A stretch of DNA of 6,835 nucleotides, from the NCBI GenBank assembly GCA_964502465.1, contig CAZCWX010000410.1, forward strand, positions 1-6,835. The letters run 5' to 3'. The first letter of the stretch is position 1. Each line of letters opens with the position of its first letter. A model generated the notes under the pieces. The model did not search any database. It saw only the letters and a program-made list of their open reading frames with translations, and was not told the DNA's origin. This document shows, piece after piece, positions 1-6,040 of this stretch. A program made the position numbers and the translations under genes. The stretch is from CAZCWX01 sp964502465 (lineage in GTDB: Bacteria; Desulfobacterota; Binatia; Bin18).

Positions 1-933
1 GTCGGCTCCAGCGAGCTGTTCCATCACCTCCTGTTTTGAGCGGTGCGAAATCCAGTCACTGACAATAGCGTCCACTTCGTCAAAGCGCTGAATTCTCGCC
101 GCATTGGTCGCGAAGTGCGGATCGCTGATTAAATCTTCCCGCCCCATAATCTGGCAAAACGAGCGCCACTTGACTTCGTCAGCGACCAATAGCAAGACAT
201 AGCCGTCTTTCGCCTGATAGCAGTTGTACGGGGAGAATGCCCGTCCCGGTGCTGTGTTGCCAAAGCGACCCCAAATCCCGTGGCTGAGGTAACTGGACAT
301 CTGCGTAATCATGGGGCCAAGAGCGGCTTCGTAGAGAGAGGTTTCGACCAGAGTGCCCTCGCCTGTCCGGTCGCGCAGACGGAGCGCAGCAAGGATTCCG
401 CTACACAAGTGAATCCCACCGAGAATATCGGTCATTGGGGGGCCAGCTTTCACCGGCGGACCGTCGGGAAAACCGGTCGAACTCATCACTCCCACCATCG
501 CCTGAATCACTGGATCAAAGGCAGGATAGGAACTGTATGGCCCACTGAGTCCGAAACCCGTCCCGGTTGCATAAATGAGCCGGGGGTTCAGTTGTTGCAA
601 CACCTCGTAGCCAAGACCAAGATGATCCATCACCCCAACGGCGAAGTTTTCGACTACAATATCTGATCGTTTGACCAACTCCTTGAACAGTGCTTTTCCC
701 CGTGGGGTTTTCAAATTGAGCGTGATGCCTTTTTTATTGGAATTGAGCATGATGAACGGGAAACTTTCCTTGGTCCCTCGTATCTGGTAGATCTTTCGTG
801 CATTCTCCCCCCGGTGGGGTGGCTCGAGCTTGATCACTTCTGCTCCGAGAAACGCCAGCATTAACGTGGCGTATGGACCGTTGTAGATATGCGTCAGATC
901 GAGCACCCGGATATCATCCAGCGCTTTGGCCAT
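1..933 (-). CDS. Class III CoA-transferase (CaiB/BaiF/Frc family), C-terminus cut by window edge
   Basis: The minus strand is open from an ATG at 933 to the window edge, giving 311 residues that begin MAKALDDIRVLDLTHIYNGP. Family III CoA-transferases are about 400 residues, so roughly 80-95 C-terminal residues are missing. These enzymes move CoA between carboxylic acids through an aspartyl-CoA thioester in the cytosol. The family signature is clear: the N-terminal 'RVLDLT..-GP-AT--LA-LGAEVIK-E' block (residues 8-35), 'SNKKGI-LNLK' (about 64-75), 'VENF-VGVMDHLGLGY' (about 94-109) and 'TGFG-SGP' (about 134-141). The 'TDILGG' motif has Asp at residue 169, the same number as the catalytic Asp169 of formyl-CoA transferase. 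A GGGAGG Shine-Dalgarno lies 4 nt upstream of the ATG, which supports this start. It diverges from the hydrolase operon and may activate the acid that pathway makes. Acceptor and donor cannot be told from sequence. Confidence 0.95.
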   Translation of the reverse strand, partial: MAKALDDIRVLDLTHIYNGPYATLMLAFLGAEVIKLEPPHRGENARKIYQIRGTKESFPFIMLNSNKKGITLNLKTPRGKALFKELVKRSDIVVENFAVGVMDHLGLGYEVLQQLNPRLIYATGTGFGLSGPYSSYPAFDPVIQAMVGVMSSTGFPDGPPVKAGPPMTDILGGIHLCSGILAALRLRDRTGEGTLVETSLYEAALGPMITQMSSYLSHGIWGRFGNTAPGRAFSPYNCYQAKDGYVLLLVADEVKWRSFCQIMGREDLISDPHFATNAARIQRFDEVDAIVSDWISHRSKQEVMEQLAGAD

Positions 934-950
934 GTGTCCTCCCACAATTC

Positions 951-1071
951 GCATATAGCATATAGCTCGCTCGCTGCGCTCACTCTATAGCATATGGCCT
1001 CTGGCTTGCTCACTACGTTCGCTCTATGGCCTATAGTTTTTGCCATATGCCATAAGCTATAAGCTATAAGC
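951..1071. repeat. Palindromic/tandem intergenic repeat element of about 121 bp
   Basis: The divergent intergenic gap is almost wholly repetitive. It opens with two copies of the heptamer GCATATA (951-964) and closes with three perfect copies of ATAAGCT (1052-1072). The outer ends are inverted relative to each other: 951-967 matches the reverse complement of 1055-1071 at 15 of 17 positions. A nested perfect 9-bp inverted pair, GCATATGGC, lies at 990-998 and 1042-1050. Inside are two direct copies of a 20-nt unit, at 969-988 and 1008-1027, with 16 of 20 identical. The layout suggests a MITE-like or REP-like dispersed element able to form a hairpin. It must also hold the promoters for both flanking genes, but no convincing -35/-10 pair stands out. 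Confidence 0.75.
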
Positions 1072-1105
1072 TAGAATACGCTTAAGCCAGAAAAGGAGGT
1101 AAACC

Positions 1106-2545
1106 ATGCTTGATCTCATTATTCGCGGAGGGCAGGTCGTGACTCCCCAGGCAGTCGGAGAGATGGATGTTGGTATCCAGGGAGAGAAAATTGTTGCCGT
1201 GGGGTGGCCAGGCACCTTAGCCGCCGATGCTGGCCGTGTCATTGATGCGCATGGCAAGATCGTCATTCCTGGTGGCATTGAGCCGCACGCTCATATCGGG
1301 ATCCCAGTGCCTGAACATTGGACAGGGAATCCTGATGTGATGACCCAGCCGCCGGAAGCGGCCAGTCGCGCAGCCGCCTTTGGCGGTGTCACAACCATTG
1401 TCGATTTTGCCGGTGATCTGAGCCTCAAGGCGCTTGGTGGCAGCGAGCGCAGTTCGATCATGGAGGTGTTAGAGCGGAGACGCGAGGTCTTTCGCACCCA
1501 CAGCTATACTGACTTTACCTTCCATTACATTTTGGCGGGCGAGGTGACGCCTGAGACCGTCAGCGAAATCGGCGAGGCGGTCCAAGAGGGAGTGGCCAGC
1601 TTCAAAATCTTTACCACCTTTCACCCGGTTCGTGTGCCGTATGGGCATTTATGGAGTATTTTTGCCGAGGTCGCCAAACATGGTGGCATCATGGCGGTGC
1701 ACGCCGAAGAAGACGAGATCGTCCGCTACATGACCGAAAAACTCAAACGCGAGGGACGTGCCCAGGGATACAATTTGCACCTCGTGCATAACAACCTGTC
1801 CGAGGATCTTGCCTTCCGCAACATCATCCGCCTCGCCAAACACACCGGCGTGGGCATCTACTTCGTCCACACGACAGCGAAAGAAGGGGTGGCTGCTATT
1901 GCTGAAGCAAGGAGGGAGGGGTTCCCGGTCTATGGTGAAGCCTTGCACAATTATCTCCAGTTCACCTGTGAGGACTATAAGAAGCCTGGTGGCACAGCGA
2001 TTCATACGTATCCAGCGATTAAGTTTGCCGACGATCGCGAGGCATTGACTGCCGGCTTGATGGACGGTCGCTTGGCCACGACTGCGACGGACGAGTACAC
2101 TACCTATAAGGGACCGAAACTGTGGGGGGATATGATTGAGACTGTCTGTGGCGGGCACAATGGCATCGAAACACGCCTGCCTGTTGCCTTCACCAAGTTT
2201 GTCGCCGAACGCAAGATGTCGTTGCAGCGCTTTGTCGATATCACTTCTACCAATGCTGCCAAGATTCTTGGACTGTACCCACAGAAGGGCGCAATTCAAC
2301 CGGGCAGTGATGCGGACATCGTCCTGCTTGACCCCAATGTGAAGAAAACAATCTCGCTCGATGATCTCCATGCGGACTCAGACTACAGCATCTGGGAAGG
2401 GTTTCAGAGCGAAGGATGGCCAATAATGACGATCCTGCGAGGAAAGGTCATTGTCGAAAACGGCAAGTTGGTAGGCAGTTCGTCTGATGGGCGCTGGCTC
2501 AAGCGGCGGGTGTCGGGGGATGTGATCGCGCGGCCAGTGGTGTAA
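1106..2545 (+). CDS. Hydantoinase/dihydropyrimidinase-family cyclic amidohydrolase with divergent substrate pocket
   Basis: This 479-residue protein has the usual length of the D-hydantoinase/dihydropyrimidinase/allantoinase group, binuclear-metal TIM-barrel amidohydrolases that open cyclic amide rings in the cytosol. The metal site is complete: H61 and H63 (PHAH), the carboxylatable lysine K167 (SFKIF), H199 (AVHAEED), H255 (YFVHTT) and D329 (TATDEY). The C-terminal 'G-I-PGSDADIVLLDP' block (about 395-410) is typical of the family. Several usual specificity residues differ. The residue five after the lysine is F172 instead of the Tyr that contacts substrate in hydantoinases. The SPPLR-like block reads TYPAIK (301-306). 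PGGID is PGGIE. The asparagine of the NGIE-R block (N352) is kept. An AGGAGGT lies 5 nt before the ATG and fixes the start. Hydrolysis of some cyclic amide, imide or lactam is likely; the true substrate is not predictable. First gene of the plus-strand block. Confidence 0.93.
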   Translation: MLDLIIRGGQVVTPQAVGEMDVGIQGEKIVAVGWPGTLAADAGRVIDAHGKIVIPGGIEPHAHIGIPVPEHWTGNPDVMTQPPEAASRAAAFGGVTTIVDFAGDLSLKALGGSERSSIMEVLERRREVFRTHSYTDFTFHYILAGEVTPETVSEIGEAVQEGVASFKIFTTFHPVRVPYGHLWSIFAEVAKHGGIMAVHAEEDEIVRYMTEKLKREGRAQGYNLHLVHNNLSEDLAFRNIIRLAKHTGVGIYFVHTTAKEGVAAIAEARREGFPVYGEALHNYLQFTCEDYKKPGGTAIHTYPAIKFADDREALTAGLMDGRLATTATDEYTTYKGPKLWGDMIETVCGGHNGIETRLPVAFTKFVAERKMSLQRFVDITSTNAAKILGLYPQKGAIQPGSDADIVLLDPNVKKTISLDDLHADSDYSIWEGFQSEGWPIMTILRGKVIVENGKLVGSSSDGRWLKRRVSGDVIARPVV

Positions 2546-2555
2546 AAAGAAGCGT

Positions 2556-2676
2556 TCAGCTCCCAGTAGTCAGCCTGTGGCGAGGAAACCAGAGAAAGCA
2601 AAATTCTACGATCGACTTCGCTAGTGTCAGGACTTTCTCTGCAGTCCCTCTGTTTATACTGACTGCTAAGAACTGA
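2556..2676. repeat. Intergenic inverted-repeat element of about 121 bp (MITE-like)
   Basis: The 165-nt gap between the hydrolase and the MetE-like gene is bounded by imperfect inverted repeats. Positions 2556-2573 match the reverse complement of 2659-2676 at 14 of 18 positions, and every mismatch is a transition. Inside lies a perfect 9-bp inverted pair (CAGAGAAAG at 2590-2598, CTTTCTCTG at 2633-2641). A small alternative stem (GGACT at 2630-2634, AGTCC at 2643-2647) competes with it. No open reading frame with recognisable content is present. The segment could be a non-autonomous mobile element, a transcript processing or attenuation structure, or both. It resembles the upstream element in length and architecture but not in obvious sequence. 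Confidence 0.6.
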
Positions 2677-2696
2677 GTGCGGACTGCGTACCCGGT

Positions 2697-2704
2697 AAGG
2701 AGGG
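2697..2704 (+). promoter_or_regulatory. Ribosome binding site that decides the start of the MetE-like gene
   Basis: AAGGAGGG ends 6 nt before the ATG at 2711. An in-frame TTG at 2705 would touch this site directly and would be too close to use it. The ATG at 2711 is therefore the preferred start. A second ATG follows at once at 2714. Confidence 0.8.
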
Positions 2705-2710
2705 TTGCCA

Positions 2711-3769
2711 ATGATGCCATACGTCGCGCCCACCATGCTGGCGGTGACCACGACCGGTGCCTGGGCGAAACCTGGGTGGTATGACTGCCTAAGCGAAGCA
2801 GAACGGCAAGGGCGGTTCGGAACAGAAGATCTTGAAGAACTCTATAACGACTACGCCCTGCTCGCGATCAAAGACCAGGAAGACTGTGGCGTTGATATCG
2901 TAACTGATGGAGAAACCCGACGGTTTGGCTGGATCCAACGCCTGGCGAAGGCGCTGCCAGGCATTCGTCTGCGAGAAAAGAAGCGACTGTTGGGGCCGGT
3001 CGGGTTTGATTCCCTTGACACCTATATCCTCGAACGCCCACTGGCTGACCTCGATTCGCTCTGGGACTATGTTCGTGAGTACCAGTTCTTATGTGCCCAT
3101 ACGGATCGCCGGCCGAAAATCGGTCTGCCAGGACCATTCGCCATGACCACACAATTGGATTTCACCTCGGTCTACCGACACCGGATGCAGTGTGCCGAAG
3201 CCTTTGTGCCAGCGATCCGTCGCGACATTCGCCGCCTGGTGGCGGCTGGTTGTGATTACATCCAGATCGAGGAGGCGCTTACTCCAGGTGTTGTTGCTGA
3301 CAATCGGACTGCAGGAGACATGGCACGCCTAGTCAACGCCTGTATCGAAGACATTAGTGGATGCACCTTTCTTTTGCATGTCTGTTTCGGATCGTTCACG
3401 CGCTTGCCCTATGCAAAACGCAGCTACCGGGGGATCTTTCCGACATTGCTCGAGGCGAAGGTCCACGGCTTCAGCATTGAATTCGGCTCTCGTGAGATGG
3501 CAGAAATCGAACTTGTTGGTGAATGGGATCGTGACCGCATCCTGTCTGCTGGTCTTATCGACATCAAGACGCACTATACCGAGACCCCAGAGGATCTGAT
3601 TGAACGCCTCCGTATCTGTCTCAAGTATCGTGCGCCAGAGAAAATCGAGATTTCTAGTGACTGTGGTTTTACACGGGTACCCCGGTCCCTCGCGAAGAAA
3701 AAACTGCAAGCCGCCGCGGAGGCTGCACGACGCTTACGGCAAGAACTGACTGGCGTATCTGAGCCCTGA
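2711..3769 (+). CDS. Short MetE-like zinc methyltransferase (cobalamin-independent methionine synthase II / epoxyalkane:CoM transferase-like)
   Basis: This 352-residue protein corresponds to the catalytic C-terminal barrel of cobalamin-independent methionine synthase without the N-terminal half found in full-length MetE (about 750 residues). Zinc ligands typical of the superfamily are visible: H223 and C225 in LLHVCFGSF, E257 in FSIEFGS, and C318 in SSDCGFTRVPRS. The last motif resembles MetE 'PDCG--TR'. Other family marks are IVTDGETRR (about 63-71), YIQIEEALTPG (about 183-193) and IDIKTHYTETPEDL (about 283-296). Zinc enzymes of this kind activate a thiol for alkyl transfer. Relatives include core methionine synthases and epoxyalkane:coenzyme M transferase. 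It could transfer a methyl group to homocysteine or another thiol, or add a thiol to an electrophile. The catabolic neighbourhood favours a specialised role over housekeeping methionine synthesis, but this is inference. Only about 20 nt separate it from the next gene. Confidence 0.88.
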   Translation: MMPYVAPTMLAVTTTGAWAKPGWYDCLSEAERQGRFGTEDLEELYNDYALLAIKDQEDCGVDIVTDGETRRFGWIQRLAKALPGIRLREKKRLLGPVGFDSLDTYILERPLADLDSLWDYVREYQFLCAHTDRRPKIGLPGPFAMTTQLDFTSVYRHRMQCAEAFVPAIRRDIRRLVAAGCDYIQIEEALTPGVVADNRTAGDMARLVNACIEDISGCTFLLHVCFGSFTRLPYAKRSYRGIFPTLLEAKVHGFSIEFGSREMAEIELVGEWDRDRILSAGLIDIKTHYTETPEDLIERLRICLKYRAPEKIEISSDCGFTRVPRSLAKKKLQAAAEAARRLRQELTGVSEP

Positions 3770-3792
3770 TCTCTAGTTTTTTAGAGGCAATG

Positions 3793-4632
3793 ATGGAGCA
3801 TACCCCCGTTCAATCTCAAGGGCCAAATCGCTGGGACCCTCAACAATACCAACGGTTCGGCCGTGAGCGCTCTCAGCCCTTCTTTGACCTGCTGAGCCGA
3901 GTACCAGACGAAGGCGTGCGTTTCGTAGCCGACCTTGGCTGTGGTCCTGGTGATTTGACGAGCACCTTACTCACTCGTTGGCCTGAAGCCATTATTTGGG
4001 GAGTCGATAATTCGCCGGAGATGCTTGCGACTGCCGCTACGCTTCCTGCTCATCCACAGCTCCGCTTTCTTCAGGCGAACCTAGCAACGTGGCAGCCTGA
4101 CCAGCCGCTCGATCGCATCATCTCGAATGCTGCGATACAGTGGGTCCCTGACCATATGACTCTGCTCAAATGGTTAGTGAGTCTGCTGGCACCGCGCGGT
4201 GTCCTGGCGGTACAGATGCCCGACAATTTTGCTGAGCCTGCCCATCGCCTCTTAACTGAGGTCGTGGCTCAGGACCCGTGGAGCACGATACTCGGCGCTT
4301 GGGCAGAGCGATACTTTGTCGAGAGTCCAACCTGGTATGTAGCAGTGTTATCTGGTCTGGGGTTAGAAGTAGACCTGTGGGAAACGATTTATTACCATGT
4401 GCTCGCAGGAGCGGACGCCGTTCTGGAATGGATGAAAGGGACCGCATTGCGGCCGGTATTCACGCGACTGAATACAAGCCAGCAGGAACAGTTCTTGTCT
4501 GTGTATGGAGCGACATTGCGCACAGCATATCCTGCTAACCAGTATGGAACGCTCTTCCCGTTCCGACGACTATTCTTCGTCGCACGGTTGAGAGAGAAAG
4601 AGAACAATCTAACTGGCAAGGGGGGCGTATGA
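3793..4632 (+). CDS. tam: Trans-aconitate 2-methyltransferase-like SAM-dependent methyltransferase
   Basis: This 279-residue class I SAM methyltransferase resembles E. coli Tam along its whole length. SAM-binding motif I is VADLGCGPG (residues about 45-53), the ribose-binding acid is D72 in GVDNSPEM, and the Tam-like blocks NAAIQWVPDH (about 112-121) and VLAVQMPDNFAEPAH (about 137-151) follow. The C-terminal half keeps 'VDLW-T-YYH' and 'TALRPV'. Tam methylates trans-aconitate, a by-product that inhibits the TCA cycle, to its monomethyl ester. The N-terminus is somewhat longer than in E. coli. Two adjacent ATGs exist at 3790 and 3793. I chose 3793 because the AGAGG site at 3783-3787 sits 5 nt from it but only 2 nt from the first. 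Its stop overlaps the next start (ATGA), so translation is probably coupled to the Rieske gene. In this context the substrate may be another carboxylate of the pathway. Confidence 0.87.
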   Translation: MEHTPVQSQGPNRWDPQQYQRFGRERSQPFFDLLSRVPDEGVRFVADLGCGPGDLTSTLLTRWPEAIIWGVDNSPEMLATAATLPAHPQLRFLQANLATWQPDQPLDRIISNAAIQWVPDHMTLLKWLVSLLAPRGVLAVQMPDNFAEPAHRLLTEVVAQDPWSTILGAWAERYFVESPTWYVAVLSGLGLEVDLWETIYYHVLAGADAVLEWMKGTALRPVFTRLNTSQQEQFLSVYGATLRTAYPANQYGTLFPFRRLFFVARLREKENNLTGKGGV

Positions 4633-5654
4633 GCGTGGAATCTCTGAGTCGTAGACAATCTGGTGTTGAGCACTCACGCAGAAGAGTGCTGGGGCGACTC
4701 ATCCCAGCCGAGGGGCACGATGGCGTATTTACTCAATCGTGGTTTCCGCTCTGCTTATCGAGTGACGTTGCCGTGGGGCACGTTATCGGGGTGGACTTTC
4801 TTGATGGGCGGGTCATTGTCTTCCGCGGGACAAGCGGCACTGCGCAGGTATTAAGTGCCTATTGCCCTCACCTGGGAGCGGATCTTTCCGTGGGTGATGT
4901 GCAAGGGGATACTGTGCGCTGCGCCTTTCATCACTGGCAATACAACCAGGACGGGATATGTGTGAAGACGGGGGTTGGTGATCCACCACCTCCAGGCGCA
5001 TGCCTGTTCAAATTCCCCACGGCCGAGCAACACGGGCTCATCTGGGCATTTAACGGTGAAGCCCCTTTATTCAACATCCCCGACTTTCCCTATCCTGCAG
5101 AAGAACTGGTGACCAAGGTCGAAGCGTACGAGCAGCTCTTGCCTATCGATCCATGGGTGATTTGTTGCAATACCCCGGATATCCAGCATATCAAGGCGCT
5201 GCACGGTATCACTTTCGATCAGCACGACCCAGATGAAGAGATCGAATGGACTGACCACTCGATGCTGTATGACTTCAAGGGACGGCATGCTAACGGCGAG
5301 CCGATCGAGTACCGTGTTGGCATTTTTGGGACCAGCATTTTCTACCAAAGCAGTGTGATCAACGGCCGCTGGTTTGGTTTCATTGCGCCTTTTGCACTCC
5401 CGCGACCAGGGCAGACCAAGACATTTTTGATTATAGCCGCTCGTAAAGCCGATGGAGACACGGCTTCGACCGAGGCCTTTCTCCATACCGTGATGGAGTT
5501 GGAGAAGAAGGTGATCAGTGAGGATGTGCCGATCATGCAGACGATTCACTTCAAGCCGGGAGTACTGACAAAAAGTGATAAGGCGTTGGGAAAATTCTTG
5601 CAATACCTGCGCGTCTTTCCCCGTGCCCATCCCTCAGCGGAGTTTATCTCTTAA
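4629..5654 (+). CDS. Rieske [2Fe-2S] non-heme iron oxygenase, alpha subunit (KshA-like)
   Basis: This 341-residue terminal oxygenase has both expected centres. The Rieske cluster motif is C79-P-H81, 16 residues, then C98-A-F-H101 (CPHLGADL and RCAFHHWQYN). The catalytic domain has the mononuclear iron motif N181-x2-D184-x2-H187-x4-H192 (NTPDIQHIKALH), with D184 as the likely electron-bridging aspartate. D299 in ISEDVPIMQ is a plausible third iron ligand. The blocks before and around the cluster ('VIVFRG', 'YCPHLGA') resemble 3-ketosteroid 9-alpha-hydroxylase oxygenases and related mono-oxygenases. Such enzymes hydroxylate or O/N-dealkylate their substrates in the cytosol using electrons from a separate reductase, which is not encoded here. 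The ATG overlaps the stop of the methyltransferase, and an AAGGGGGG site precedes it closely. Last gene of the operon; no clear terminator follows. Substrate unknown. Confidence 0.93.
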   Translation: MSVESLSRRQSGVEHSRRRVLGRLIPAEGHDGVFTQSWFPLCLSSDVAVGHVIGVDFLDGRVIVFRGTSGTAQVLSAYCPHLGADLSVGDVQGDTVRCAFHHWQYNQDGICVKTGVGDPPPPGACLFKFPTAEQHGLIWAFNGEAPLFNIPDFPYPAEELVTKVEAYEQLLPIDPWVICCNTPDIQHIKALHGITFDQHDPDEEIEWTDHSMLYDFKGRHANGEPIEYRVGIFGTSIFYQSSVINGRWFGFIAPFALPRPGQTKTFLIIAARKADGDTASTEAFLHTVMELEKKVISEDVPIMQTIHFKPGVLTKSDKALGKFLQYLRVFPRAHPSAEFIS

Positions 5655-5831
5655 GGGAGAAACGATAGAAGGCGCGGGCGTTTTACCTGCAGCGGTTTGT
5701 ATTCCGGTGTGAGCATATCCTGTCGTAGCGACCGAGGACCGTTGTGTCAGATGGTACTTGAGGGTCAGATGAGCAGGGTGGCCGCTCGCGCGGAAGAACT
5801 CGACCCACGCCGAAGTATCGACGAGAATCAC
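5634..5831 (-). pseudogene. vapC: Truncated vapC (PIN-domain toxin) remnant
   Basis: The minus strand from a GTG at 5831 reads VILVDTSAWVEFFRAS, a textbook PIN-domain N-terminus with the first catalytic aspartate at residue 5. Similarity continues through 'VATTGYAHTGIQTAAG' to about residue 49 (near 5685). There the usual conserved glutamate of the T-E-I motif is replaced by glycine (G43). The frame then runs through unrelated sequence to a stop at 5634, inside the last codons of the oppositely oriented Rieske gene. Intact VapC ribonucleases are about 130 residues, so more than half is gone. The loss of the second acidic residue also argues against activity. The GTG overlaps the stop of the vapB remnant (GTGA), the normal vapBC arrangement. 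Recognition is strong for the first 15 residues and moderate after that. Confidence 0.75.
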
Positions 5832-5914
5832 CTTTCTTCCATCCGATCTGTTCGCATCTGCTCGAGGTTGCCTTCCCAACCTCTGTCAAGGAGAACTGAT
5901 AGGGAGTGCTGCTC
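5828..5914 (-). pseudogene. vapB: vapB antitoxin remnant (C-terminal tail only)
   Basis: Directly upstream of the vapC remnant, the minus strand reads GWEGNLEQMRTDRMEER followed by TGA at 5830-5828. This is the typical VapB C-terminal toxin-binding tail (G-W-E-G-D/N-L---R). The frame is blocked by an in-frame TGA at 5917-5915, so the usual 70-80 residue antitoxin with its N-terminal DNA-binding part is missing. In a different frame at about 5919-5890 there is a short peptide MRAALPIS. It weakly recalls a VapB N-terminus and could mean an internal deletion, but that reading is tentative. The adjacent IS256-type element may have contributed to the loss. Confidence 0.65.
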
Positions 5915-6004
5915 TCATTGGGACACTGCCGCGTTTTCAAGAGGTAACTTCAGAAGGTGTGGAAACGTGAGCCAGGCGGCGTATCCTCTTGGGTGATAAT
6001 AACC

Positions 6005-6021
6005 CCCGGGTGCGACCCGGG
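6005..6021 (+). other. Strong GC hairpin in the transposase leader
   Basis: CCCGGG at 6005-6010 and CCCGGG at 6016-6021 flank a 5-nt loop (TGCGA). They form a six-base-pair all-GC stem that ends 20 nt before the transposase ATG and a few bases before its AAGGAGGA site (6028-6035). No U-tract follows, so it is not a normal intrinsic terminator. It could dampen translation from read-through transcripts, as leader hairpins in some insertion sequences do. That role is inferred. Confidence 0.5.
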
Positions 6022-6040
6022 CAGCGAAGGAGGAACCGTC

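Noticed and set aside
280..666. Plus-strand open frame of 128 codons
   Set aside because: It is antisense to the conserved CoA-transferase, including its catalytic motif, and has no recognisable domain.
951..1072. CRISPR-like array because of repeated short units
   Set aside because: The units are 7-nt tandems and two 20-nt imperfect copies without regular spacers or nearby cas genes.
1040..1077. Possible sigma-70 promoter (TTGCCA with TATAAG or TAGAAT)
   Set aside because: The spacings are 19 and 26 nt, and the TATAAG boxes are part of the tandem heptamer repeat, so the match is not convincing.
1649..2371. Long minus-strand open frame of 240 codons inside the hydrolase gene
   Set aside because: It is fully antisense to a clear hydantoinase-family gene, has no family motifs and no sensible ribosome binding site. 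It is a by-product of codon bias.
3771..3786. Small hairpin CTCTA/TAGAG between the MetE-like and Tam-like genes
   Set aside because: It has only five base pairs with an AT-rich loop of T residues. It could slightly mask the ribosome binding site but is too weak to call a terminator or switch.
5067..5630. Minus-strand open frame of 187 codons
   Set aside because: It is antisense to the Rieske catalytic domain and shows no family features.
5655..5700. Possible terminator after the Rieske gene (GC stretch followed by TTTT near 5675-5684)
   Set aside because: Only a three-base stem can be drawn, so it does not qualify as an intrinsic terminator.
5697..5996. Plus-strand open frame of 99 codons after the operon
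   Set aside because: It covers the reverse of the vapBC relic and the IS end, has low-complexity composition and no ribosome binding site.
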